DNA from: a bacterium
GTDB lineage: Bacteria; Vulcanimicrobiota; Vulcanimicrobiia; Vulcanimicrobiales; SCRA01
Assembly: GCA_004298675.1 (NCBI GenBank)
Contig: SCRI01000048.1
Coordinates: 1 to 29,822, forward strand
DNA length: 29,822 nucleotides
Direction: 5' to 3'
In this document: in pieces, positions 23,651 through 29,822 of the stretch
How positions within the stretch are numbered: position 1 is the first letter of the stretch
Layout: every line of letters starts with the position of its first letter
Position numbers and translations under genes: made by a program
The notes under the pieces: model-generated
The model's input: the letters and a program-made list of their open reading frames with translations, nothing else
What the model was told of the DNA's origin: nothing
Databases searched by the model: none

Positions 23651-24982
23651 CTAGATGGTATAGCCCAGTCGCTCCATGCGGCGCCGATAGAGCTCCGGCT
23701 TTGCGGGCTCCCAAGGCAACGGCTCAACGGGATCGAGCGGTGCGAAGCGTGGATGCATGGGTCTTCCGCTCAGTTCCGGCAACCATGATTCCTGGAAGTC
23801 AATCACCCGGTCGAAGGTCGCTTCGATCACCCGTGCAACGCGCTCGAAGAAGTGCTGTGTCTCCGCCGCGCCGAGCGCGATGATCTCCGGCGGCAGATGG
23901 CCGTCCGCGGCGTGGAGCTGGAAGGCGCGCGCGAGCGACTGCAACAGTTCGAGCAGGTCCGGCTTCCCACCGAGCAGTCGCTGCTGAAACGCAACCTGAC
24001 AGAGTGCGAAGCGCACCGCGCGGTCGTGGAGGTCGAGGTCACTCACCTCCGGCGGGGCCACCGCACCGCTCACTTCGCCGTTGAGGCCGGCGTCGCGCGC
24101 GGCGTTCGCCAGAAACGGCGTGACGCTGTGGATGGCCGCAACCCAGCCGTCGAAGCGCGTGGGCACCATCCGGTCAGCCAGGCGCACCGCAAGCCAACGA
24201 TCCGCGAGCCCGCAATCGCGCGCCTCCTCCACCCACGACTTCGCAACCGTGGGCACGCCCTGCTGCACCACCGACGTCACGCGCGGGAACGGCGGAATGA
24301 CGTTTCCGTCGCCTTCGTCGGAGAGGGACTGTCCCGCGAGAATGCGGGCAACCTCCCCGGGATTCTGACCCGGCGAGAGACCGAGCCCCAGCGGGAGATG
24401 TTCGAACGGCACCTGCGGCAGCGGACGCGTCACCTCGTAGGAGTAGCCGTGCGAGGACGCGCCCGCGGTGGCATCGGGATGGACGGCGAAGCCGCGCGAA
24501 CGCTCGATCGCCTCCCAACGCCACATCAGCGCGATCTCCGCTTGGTCGAAGAACTCCGTGACCAGGCGTTGGACCTCCGCGCGCTCGCCGCTCGTGAAAG
24601 CGGGCGCGTCGTCGATCGCATCGCGGTAGGCGTCGCGCATGAACTTGAGATACAGCACGTACTGCCAGAGCCGGGTGTCGATCTTCCAGTGGAAATCCGC
24701 TTGCCAACGGCCGTAGCGCGTGGCGGCGTTGCCACCCGTCCACGTCGTCACCTCCTCGAGGTCGAGTTGCGGCGCCTTGCCGTCCTCGACGAAGCCGAAG
24801 ATGCTCTTGGTCGTGACGTTGGCGGCGTGGATCCAGCCGTCGATCTTCGTGGTGAAGACGCCGTCGGCGATGGGGATGCGCAGCAGTTCGTCGACCGAGC
24901 CGGCTGCGGAGGCGTGCTTGCACCAGTTGCGGCCGATCTCGTCGTCCAACGCGGCAAGCTTGTCTAAGATATGGCGATTCAT
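23651..24982 (-). CDS. Uncharacterised protein heading liv operon 2 (443 aa)
   Basis: I do not recognise this 443-residue protein. It has no signal peptide or membrane helix and is probably cytoplasmic. Visible features are a tryptophan-rich stretch (WTGGNAATRYGRWQADFHWK, then TRLWQYVLYLKFMRDAY) around residues 80-118, a Gly/Pro-rich loop (LPLGLGLSPGQNPGEVARIL) near 200-220, and a mostly helical C-terminal third. No nucleotide-binding or metal-binding motif stands out. It is the first gene of the operon that encodes importer 2 and, with the 156-residue protein at the other end, brackets it. A catabolic or ligand-processing role is guessed from position only. The ATG is the first start after the divergent intergenic region. 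Confidence 0.7.
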   Translation of the reverse strand: MNRHILDKLAALDDEIGRNWCKHASAAGSVDELLRIPIADGVFTTKIDGWIHAANVTTKSIFGFVEDGKAPQLDLEEVTTWTGGNAATRYGRWQADFHWKIDTRLWQYVLYLKFMRDAYRDAIDDAPAFTSGERAEVQRLVTEFFDQAEIALMWRWEAIERSRGFAVHPDATAGASSHGYSYEVTRPLPQVPFEHLPLGLGLSPGQNPGEVARILAGQSLSDEGDGNVIPPFPRVTSVVQQGVPTVAKSWVEEARDCGLADRWLAVRLADRMVPTRFDGWVAAIHSVTPFLANAARDAGLNGEVSGAVAPPEVSDLDLHDRAVRFALCQVAFQQRLLGGKPDLLELLQSLARAFQLHAADGHLPPEIIALGAAETQHFFERVARVIEATFDRVIDFQESWLPELSGRPMHPRFAPLDPVEPLPWEPAKPELYRRRMERLGYTI

Positions 24983-25039
24983 CGGCGGTCCATGAAACTC
25001 CCGAGAAGTCGTTCGAGAAATGTCCGATTATCGGTTTAC

Positions 25040-25069
25040 TTGACTGAAGTGCGGTTGCCGGATTATATC
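25040..25069 (+). promoter_or_regulatory. Sigma70-type promoter of proline dehydrogenase
   Basis: TTGACT (25040-25045) is followed after 18 bases by TATATC (25064-25069), or after 17 bases by the overlapping TTATAT. Transcription would start near 25076, about 70 bases before the ATG. TTGACT is also the -35 of toxin-antitoxin module 1. Confidence 0.6.
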
Positions 25070-25086
25070 ATTGCGGTAACGGCTTG

Positions 25087-25101
25087 CGCAAGTCACTTGC
25101 G
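25087..25101. promoter_or_regulatory. Palindrome downstream of the proline dehydrogenase promoter
   Basis: CGCAAGTCACTTGCG is a perfect 15-base palindrome about 11 bases past the predicted transcription start, a position suited to a repressor. A weaker related inverted repeat, ACTTGACTGAAGT, lies at 25038-25050 over the -35 box, about 50 bases (five helix turns) away centre to centre. Confidence 0.45.
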
Positions 25102-25147
25102 TCATCACGTCTCGCTCATCGCTTTTCAGCCACGGGAGTCTACTGCC

Positions 25148-26038
25148 ATGACCCTCCTCGAGCGCGCCATCTCCAGCCCGCGCTTTCAAGAGCGCTGTTT
25201 CTTCCTCGCCAAACGCTTCGTCGCAGGCGAGAGCATCGAGTCCGCCATCGATGCGGTACGCCGCCTCAATGCGGACGGCCTTACCGCGACTCTCGACTTT
25301 CTCGGCGAGGATGTAGCGGACGACGCGGAGGCGCGCGCGTCGGCGCAGCAAACGCTGCGGGTGATCGAAGCCGTCAACCACGCGAACGTCGACGCCAACG
25401 TCTCCGTGAAACTCACCGCACTGGGCCTCTCGATCAGCGAAGCGCTGGCGCGCGATCAACTTGCGGAGATCGTGCAACATGCGTCGCGCAACCACGATCC
25501 CTTCGTGCGCGTGGACATGGAGGGCAGCGGCGTCGTCGACGCCACGCTACGCGTCGCCGAGAGCGTCTACGCCGGCCACGAGAACGTGGGCGTGGTGCTA
25601 CAGGCCTATCTCCATCGCACGGAGCGCGACCTCGACGCCGCCATCGCGCGCAAGCAGCGCGTCCGGCTGGTCAAAGGTGCCTACAAGGAGCCACCCGACG
25701 TCGCGATTCAGGACATGGCGGAGATCCGGCGCAACTACGTGCAGCTCGCGCAACAGCTCCTGCGCGACGGCATCTACCCGGCCATCGCCACGCACGATCT
25801 CGCGCTCATCGACGCCGTCGCCCGCATGGCACACGAGCTGGGCGTGGAGAAGGACCGTTTCGAGTTTCAACTGCTCTACGGCATACGTCCGGAGACGCAA
25901 CGGCGGCTTGCCGCCAACGGCTATCGCGTGCGCGTCTACGTGCCGTTTGGCAGCCACTGGTCGGGGTATTTCTATCGCCGTCTGGCGGAGCGCAAAGAGA
26001 ACGTCTTCTTCGTGCTGCAGTCGCTCTTCAGCCGGTAG
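25148..26038 (+). CDS. Proline dehydrogenase, monofunctional
   Basis: This 296-residue FAD enzyme oxidises proline to pyrroline-5-carboxylate, passing electrons to the membrane quinone pool. The barrel motifs are in order: SVKLTALG (86-93), RVDMEGS (121-127), LQAYLHRT (151-158), VKGAYKE (175-181), ATHD (214-217), FQLLYGIRPETQ (240-251) and the C-terminal substrate helix YVPFGSHWSGYFYRRLAERKEN (264-285), whose arginine pair binds proline carboxylate. The length matches the short bacterial monofunctional type, without the P5C dehydrogenase domain of PutA, and no P5C dehydrogenase lies in the window. GGGAG stands nine bases before ATG 25148; the open frame upstream crosses the promoter. Its 3' end overlaps the convergent amidohydrolase by 11 bases. 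Confidence 0.92.
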   Translation: MTLLERAISSPRFQERCFFLAKRFVAGESIESAIDAVRRLNADGLTATLDFLGEDVADDAEARASAQQTLRVIEAVNHANVDANVSVKLTALGLSISEALARDQLAEIVQHASRNHDPFVRVDMEGSGVVDATLRVAESVYAGHENVGVVLQAYLHRTERDLDAAIARKQRVRLVKGAYKEPPDVAIQDMAEIRRNYVQLAQQLLRDGIYPAIATHDLALIDAVARMAHELGVEKDRFEFQLLYGIRPETQRRLAANGYRVRVYVPFGSHWSGYFYRRLAERKENVFFVLQSLFSR

Positions 26039-27653
26039 CCGATGGCAGCGTCTCCCCGTGCCGCCAGACGCAGGCTCCACCGGCGTAGGTCGCGCGCACC
26101 TGCAGCGAACCCAGCGTGGCCGGCTCGACGTGCAGCGGATCGCCGTCCAGCACCGTAAAATCGGCGAGGTAGCCCGGCGCGAGGAGCCCCTTGAGCTCGT
26201 GTTCCCCCGATGCATACGCCGCGCCGGTGGTGTAGAGAGCTAGCGCCTCCCGCGCGCTGATGCGCTGGTTCTCGCCCAACACCGCGCCGTCCCAACCGCG
26301 TCGCGTGACGCAACTCTGCATGGCCAGCAACGGCTCGAAGGGTCCGCACGGATAGTCCGACGAGCCCGCGACGGCCACACCTGCATCGAGGAACCAGCGG
26401 TGCGCGAACATTCGCTGCAGCCGTTTGCCGCCGTACCAATCCAGCAGCTTACCGCCATGGTAGTGGACGTAGCTGCCGAACGGCACCGCGATGGCGCCCA
26501 GGCGGTGCATGCGCTGAATGATCTCCTCGCTGACCACGGTGCAATGCTCGATGCGGTGGTGCAACTCCGGACGGGGCTGCTCGCGCTGCGCCTCTTCGTA
26601 GAGCTCGAGCAGCAGCTTGATGGCGCGATCACCGTTGGCGTGGATGCCGATGCGGTTGCCGTCACCGTGCACCATGCGGACCAAGTCACGCAGGTCCCTG
26701 GTCGAGACGCTCTGAATGCCGTAGTCGTCGGTCGTGCCTTCGAACGGCTCTTCCATCATGCACGTGCGTCCGCCGATAGCGCCGTCGACGAACGACTTCA
26801 CGCCGCACAGGCGCAGCCTGTCGCTGCCGAAACCCGAGCGCAACCCCAGGCGCCGCACTTTGTCATAATGTTCGTAGCCGATCAGCATGTTGACGCGCAG
26901 CGTCAAGATGCCGCAGCGCTCGCCTTCTTCGAAGAGCGCGATGTCCTGCGGGCTGACCAGCGCGTCCGTGATCGAGGTGATTCCGGCGGCGTGAAACATC
27001 TTCACGGCGCGGGCCAGCCCCAACAGCCGCTCCTCCACACTGCTGGCCGGCGCCACCGTCTTGCCGTCCTTCGCCGACGCCGCATAGGCGTAGTTGAAGA
27101 TCGCCTGCTCGTAGAGAATGCCGTTGAGGTGGCCGGCTGCGTCGCGCCCGAACGCGCCGCCCTCCGGCGGCGTGCTGCTCTCGCTGATCCCACCCAGCTC
27201 CAGCGCGCGGGAGTTGAGGATGCCCCAGTGGCCGGCCACCTGCAGCACCATGATGGGATGCTCGCGACTCACCTCGTCGAGATCGGCGCGCGAGAGCACG
27301 CGCCCCTCCACCATCTTCGCGTCGTCATAGCGGGAACCACGCAGCCACGTCCCCGCGGGAGCCCGCGCCGCCTCTTCGCGCAGCCGCGCTTTGAGCTGGG
27401 CCAGCGAGCGCACCGCGTTGATCGAGAGATCGAGGTGGAGCAGATCCTCGGCCATGATGGCGAGATGGCAGTGGGCATCGTTCAGCCCCGGAACGATGGT
27501 GGCGTCACCGAAGTCGACGCGCTCCGCACCCGGAAAGCGCGCCGCCAACTCCTCCGTATCACCGCTCGCAACGATGCGGTCGCCGAGCACCGCGAAGGCA
27601 CGCGGCTCCCCTGACGTCATCGAGATGATACGGTCTGCTGAGTAGATCTTCAC
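26028..27653 (-). CDS. YtcJ-like amidohydrolase (amidohydrolase 3 family)
   Basis: This 541-residue metal hydrolase belongs to the YtcJ/N-substituted formamide deformylase group. It has a beta-sandwich N-terminus (KIYSADRIISM, then ATIVPGLNDAHCHL with His61 and His63), Lys286 in VKSFVDGAIGGRT, His338 in GIHANGDRA, His370 in HRIEHC, and Asp433 in AGSSDYPCGPF. GTG 27653 is preferred because it overlaps the stop of the binding-protein gene by four bases and gives the family's usual start; GTG 27665 is the alternative. No signal peptide, so cytoplasmic. Cotranslation with the importer 3 receptor suggests that it acts on the imported compound, likely an N-substituted amide; the exact substrate cannot be read. 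Confidence 0.87.
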   Translation of the reverse strand: MKIYSADRIISMTSGEPRAFAVLGDRIVASGDTEELAARFPGAERVDFGDATIVPGLNDAHCHLAIMAEDLLHLDLSINAVRSLAQLKARLREEAARAPAGTWLRGSRYDDAKMVEGRVLSRADLDEVSREHPIMVLQVAGHWGILNSRALELGGISESSTPPEGGAFGRDAAGHLNGILYEQAIFNYAYAASAKDGKTVAPASSVEERLLGLARAVKMFHAAGITSITDALVSPQDIALFEEGERCGILTLRVNMLIGYEHYDKVRRLGLRSGFGSDRLRLCGVKSFVDGAIGGRTCMMEEPFEGTTDDYGIQSVSTRDLRDLVRMVHGDGNRIGIHANGDRAIKLLLELYEEAQREQPRPELHHRIEHCTVVSEEIIQRMHRLGAIAVPFGSYVHYHGGKLLDWYGGKRLQRMFAHRWFLDAGVAVAGSSDYPCGPFEPLLAMQSCVTRRGWDGAVLGENQRISAREALALYTTGAAYASGEHELKGLLAPGYLADFTVLDGDPLHVEPATLGSLQVRATYAGGACVWRHGETLPSATG

Positions 27654-28879
27654 GAGAGGTGACACTCGCTCACGCCGCGCGGCACGGGATAGCTGCTCTC
27701 CGCTAGCGTCTCGACGAAGTCCCACTGGTCCTTCATCGCGCTCTGCGCCTTGCCGCGCAACAGATAGTACGGCTTCACGACTTGGTGGTCGAAGGCGCGC
27801 ACTTGCTCCGGCCCCGTGGGACCGGCATACTTGAAACTCTCCAGCGCCTTAGCCACCTTCAGCGGGTCGGAGGACTTCGCCAGCTCGATCGCCTTGAGCA
27901 CGAGCCACGCCTCGATATAGGCGCTCGCGCCGACGTAGCCCATCGGCTCGCCGTATGCCTTCTGGTACGGCTCGCTGGCCTTGCGCGTGGCCGCGGACGC
28001 TTCGTGCCAGTACTGGCAGCCTACGTAGACACCGTCGAGCGCATCAGAACCGATCGCGCCGTAGTCCAGCAGACCACCGCTCCAGACGTACAGGATCTTC
28101 GCGTTCTTCTTCAGCCCATAGCTCGCCGCGGTCTTGATGCTCTTGATGGCGTCGCCGCCGAAGTTCAGCAGCGCCACCACGTCCGGCTTGGCTTCGATGG
28201 CTTTGGTGATGTAGCTGGAGAAATCGCTCGCGCCCAGCGGATGGTAGTCGTTGCCGATCAGCTCCAGCCCCTTCTCCTGCGCCACCTCTTTGACGTTGCG
28301 CAGCAGCGAGTCGCCGAAGACGTACGAAGGCGTGATCGTGTACCACTTCTTGGCGCCGGGGTTGGCTTTGATGAACGGATACATCGTGGAGCGCACGGCG
28401 CCGTAGGTCGGAACCGACCATCTGAACGTGTACTCGTTGCAGTCCTTCCCGGTGACCTCGTCCGCGCCGACGCTGGTGATGAAGACGGCCTGCTTCTGCT
28501 TGGCGATAGGCTCGAGAGCCAGCGCGACGGCGCTGGAGGCGACGCCGATGAAGAACTTCACGTTCTCGTGGTCGATGGCGTCGCTCACGCGCTGCACGGC
28601 GATGCCGGGATTGGTCTGGCTGTCGCGCGTGAGATAGGTGACCTTCTGCCCCAGCACGGTGTTGTTGAATTGCGCGAGCGCGAGCTTGATGCCGCGATCG
28701 GTATCGCGTCCGAAGACGGCGTAGGCGCCGCTGGACGGGAAGACGCCCAGGAGAGAGACCTGCTCGCCGGCGGCAAGCGCGCGGTTGAGGGAGCCGAGGA
28801 ACGCCGCGCCCGTGAAGCCTGCTCCAAGGCCGATGGCGGCGCGGCGGCTGAGACGACGTGGACGCTGATGAGTGCTCAT
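27650..28879 (-). CDS. ABC transporter substrate-binding protein, LivK/amide-binding family, Tat-type signal (system 3)
   Basis: This 409-residue periplasmic receptor carries a twin-arginine signal (RLSRRAAIGLGAGFTGAAFLG, processed near ALAAG), so it is probably exported folded. The mature part starts VSLLGVFPSSGAYAVFGRD and shows the Peripla_BP_6 pattern TRDSQTNPGIAVQ and FFIGVASSAVALAL. GGGAGGA lies five bases before the ATG. It sits downstream of the two ATPase genes, an inverted order compared with the other two operons, and its end overlaps the YtcJ-like gene. The ligand is unknown. Confidence 0.9.
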   Translation of the reverse strand: MSTHQRPRRLSRRAAIGLGAGFTGAAFLGSLNRALAAGEQVSLLGVFPSSGAYAVFGRDTDRGIKLALAQFNNTVLGQKVTYLTRDSQTNPGIAVQRVSDAIDHENVKFFIGVASSAVALALEPIAKQKQAVFITSVGADEVTGKDCNEYTFRWSVPTYGAVRSTMYPFIKANPGAKKWYTITPSYVFGDSLLRNVKEVAQEKGLELIGNDYHPLGASDFSSYITKAIEAKPDVVALLNFGGDAIKSIKTAASYGLKKNAKILYVWSGGLLDYGAIGSDALDGVYVGCQYWHEASAATRKASEPYQKAYGEPMGYVGASAYIEAWLVLKAIELAKSSDPLKVAKALESFKYAGPTGPEQVRAFDHQVVKPYYLLRGKAQSAMKDQWDFVETLAESSYPVPRGVSECHLS

Positions 28880-28894
28880 GGAATCCTCCCTTTA

Positions 28895-29593
28895 TCAAAC
28901 CTCAACGCCGAGGTAGCGCGATTGTAAGTCCTCGCGTGCCCGCAGCTCCTGACAGGAGCCCGAGAAGACGAGGGCACCTTGATCGATGATGTAGGCGTAA
29001 TCCGCAAGCTTGAACGGTATCTCGAGATCCTGCTCCACCAGCAGGATGCTCAAACCACGGCTCTTCATCTCGGCGATCGAGTCGACGACGGCGTCCACGA
29101 TCACCGGAGCCAAACCCTGCGAGGGCTCGTCTAGCAACAGCAGGCGCGGCCCCGTCACCAATGCCCGCGCGATCGCCAGCATCTGCTGCTCGCCGCCGCT
29201 CAAGAAACGCCCGCGGCGATCGCGCAAGCGCGCCAACGGCGTAAACATCTCGTAGATGCGCTCGCTGCTCCAGAGCGTGTCGCGCCGCTGAGCGATCAGC
29301 AGGTGCTCGCGCACCGTGAGGTGCGAAAAGATGCGCCGCTCCTCCGGCACGTAGGCAATGCCCAGCGCGTTGATCTTGAACGGAGGGAGATCCGTGAGGT
29401 CCTGCTCACCAAAGGTGATGCGTCCACGGCGCGGCGGCACCAGGCCCATGATGCTCTTGAGCGTCGTGCTCTTGCCGGCGCCGTTGCGCCCCAAGAGCGC
29501 CACCACTTTGCCCTCGGGCACCACCAGCGAGAGGTCCTTCAGAATGTAGCTCTCGCTGTAATAGGTATGGATGCCCTCGATCTGCAGCTTCAT
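28895..29593 (-). CDS. Liv-type ABC transporter ATPase, LivF family (system 3)
   Basis: This 232-residue ATPase has Walker A GRNGAGKST (35-43), signature LSGGE (131-135) and Walker B LLLLDEP (151-157) with the canonical SQGLAP continuation, and ends LQSRYLGVEV. Its ATG overlaps the stop of the upstream LivG gene by four bases. It energises importer 3 with that partner; the permeases must lie beyond the window. Confidence 0.92.
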   Translation of the reverse strand: MKLQIEGIHTYYSESYILKDLSLVVPEGKVVALLGRNGAGKSTTLKSIMGLVPPRRGRITFGEQDLTDLPPFKINALGIAYVPEERRIFSHLTVREHLLIAQRRDTLWSSERIYEMFTPLARLRDRRGRFLSGGEQQMLAIARALVTGPRLLLLDEPSQGLAPVIVDAVVDSIAEMKSRGLSILLVEQDLEIPFKLADYAYIIDQGALVFSGSCQELRAREDLQSRYLGVEV

Positions 29594-29822
29594 CCGCGCC
29601 TCCCAAGGTAGGCGTCGCGCACACCTTGATGGCTGCGAATCTCCTGCGGGGTGCCACGGGCCAGCACGGCGCCGAAGTTCATCACCGTGATCTCGGTGGA
29701 GAGCTCCATCACCAGCCCCACGTTGTGCTCGATCAGCAGGATCGTATAGCGCGCCGACAGCGCGCGAATGCGCCCCATGAGGCGCTTGGCATCCTCCGGC
29801 GAGAGGCCCTGGGAAGGCTCGT
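29590..29822 (-). CDS. Liv-type ABC transporter ATPase, LivG family (system 3), partial
   Basis: Only the C-terminal 76 residues lie inside the window; the 5' part is cut by the window end. The visible part begins within Walker B (EPSQGLSPEDAKRLMGRIR) and continues with the H-loop segment ILLIEHNVGLVMELS and the LivG-type tail VRDAYLGRRG. An ATG at 29778 lies within the gene and is not the start. Confidence 0.85.
   Translation of the reverse strand, partial: EPSQGLSPEDAKRLMGRIRALSARYTILLIEHNVGLVMELSTEITVMNFGAVLARGTPQEIRSHQGVRDAYLGRRG

Noticed and set aside
23852-24967. 371-codon plus-strand open frame antisense to the 443-residue gene
   Set aside because: Because the 443-residue protein is unknown I compared both strands. 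The minus-strand protein has balanced composition, operon context and ordinary secondary-structure patterns, whereas this one is Arg/His/Val-rich and shadow-like.
26400-27614. 404-codon plus-strand open frame
   Set aside because: Antisense to the YtcJ-like gene, whose metal ligands are all present on the other strand.
1-29822. CRISPR arrays, tRNA or rRNA genes, transposases, phage genes
   Set aside because: I looked for regular repeat-spacer patterns, cloverleaf-like arms, rRNA-like segments and transposase or integrase motifs and saw none.

Overview
The window is GC-rich, densely packed bacterial DNA made almost entirely of protein genes, with no rRNA, tRNA, CRISPR array or recognisable insertion sequence. 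An outer-membrane TonB-dependent receptor with a carboxypeptidase-regulatory-like N-terminal domain indicates a diderm host. Three liv-type (branched-chain amino acid/amide family) ABC importers, several amide- and peptide-bond hydrolases, an aminotransferase and a proline dehydrogenase point to a heterotroph that scavenges amino-acid derivatives. The combination fits groups such as Eremiobacterota or Proteobacteria, but nothing here fixes the taxon.

Layout. 1-4371: a ClC-type chloride channel/transporter gene followed by the TonB receptor gene; the leader of the ClC gene holds a decayed, frameshifted copy of the 5' end of that receptor gene. 4459-12735 (+): a polycistronic catabolic operon made of a substrate-binding protein, two permeases, two ATPases, an M20-type amidohydrolase/carbamoylase, an amidase-signature hydrolase and a PLP aminotransferase, mostly joined by short stop/start overlaps. 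12816-14964 (+): a compact regulatory island with two related NarL/LuxR-type regulators, a four-cysteine protein between them and a 64-residue protein after them. 15058-16469 (-): two tandem VapBC-like toxin-antitoxin modules of different families, each with a readable sigma70 promoter overlapped by a palindrome. 16518-18598: an imidazolonepropionase/Xaa-Pro-dipeptidase-like amidohydrolase divergent from an IclR regulator, 23 bases apart. 18602-24982 (-): a second complete liv operon bracketed by two proteins I do not recognise (443 aa first, 156 aa last). 25148-26038 (+): monofunctional proline dehydrogenase with a good promoter and nearby palindromes. 26028-29822 (-): a third liv operon, cut by the window end, running ATPase (partial), ATPase, Tat-exported binding protein and a YtcJ-like amidohydrolase.

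How they work together (inference): each importer is linked to its own downstream chemistry. Operon 1 pairs import with C-N hydrolases and an aminotransferase; operon 3 pairs import with a YtcJ-like amidohydrolase; operon 2 pairs import with unknown proteins and lies beside a candidate Xaa-Pro-type hydrolase, its IclR regulator and proline dehydrogenase. The locus reads as a platform for taking up N-substituted amino acids, amides or short peptides and releasing free amino acids for carbon and nitrogen. The least understood parts are the regulator/zinc-protein island and the two unknown proteins of operon 2.
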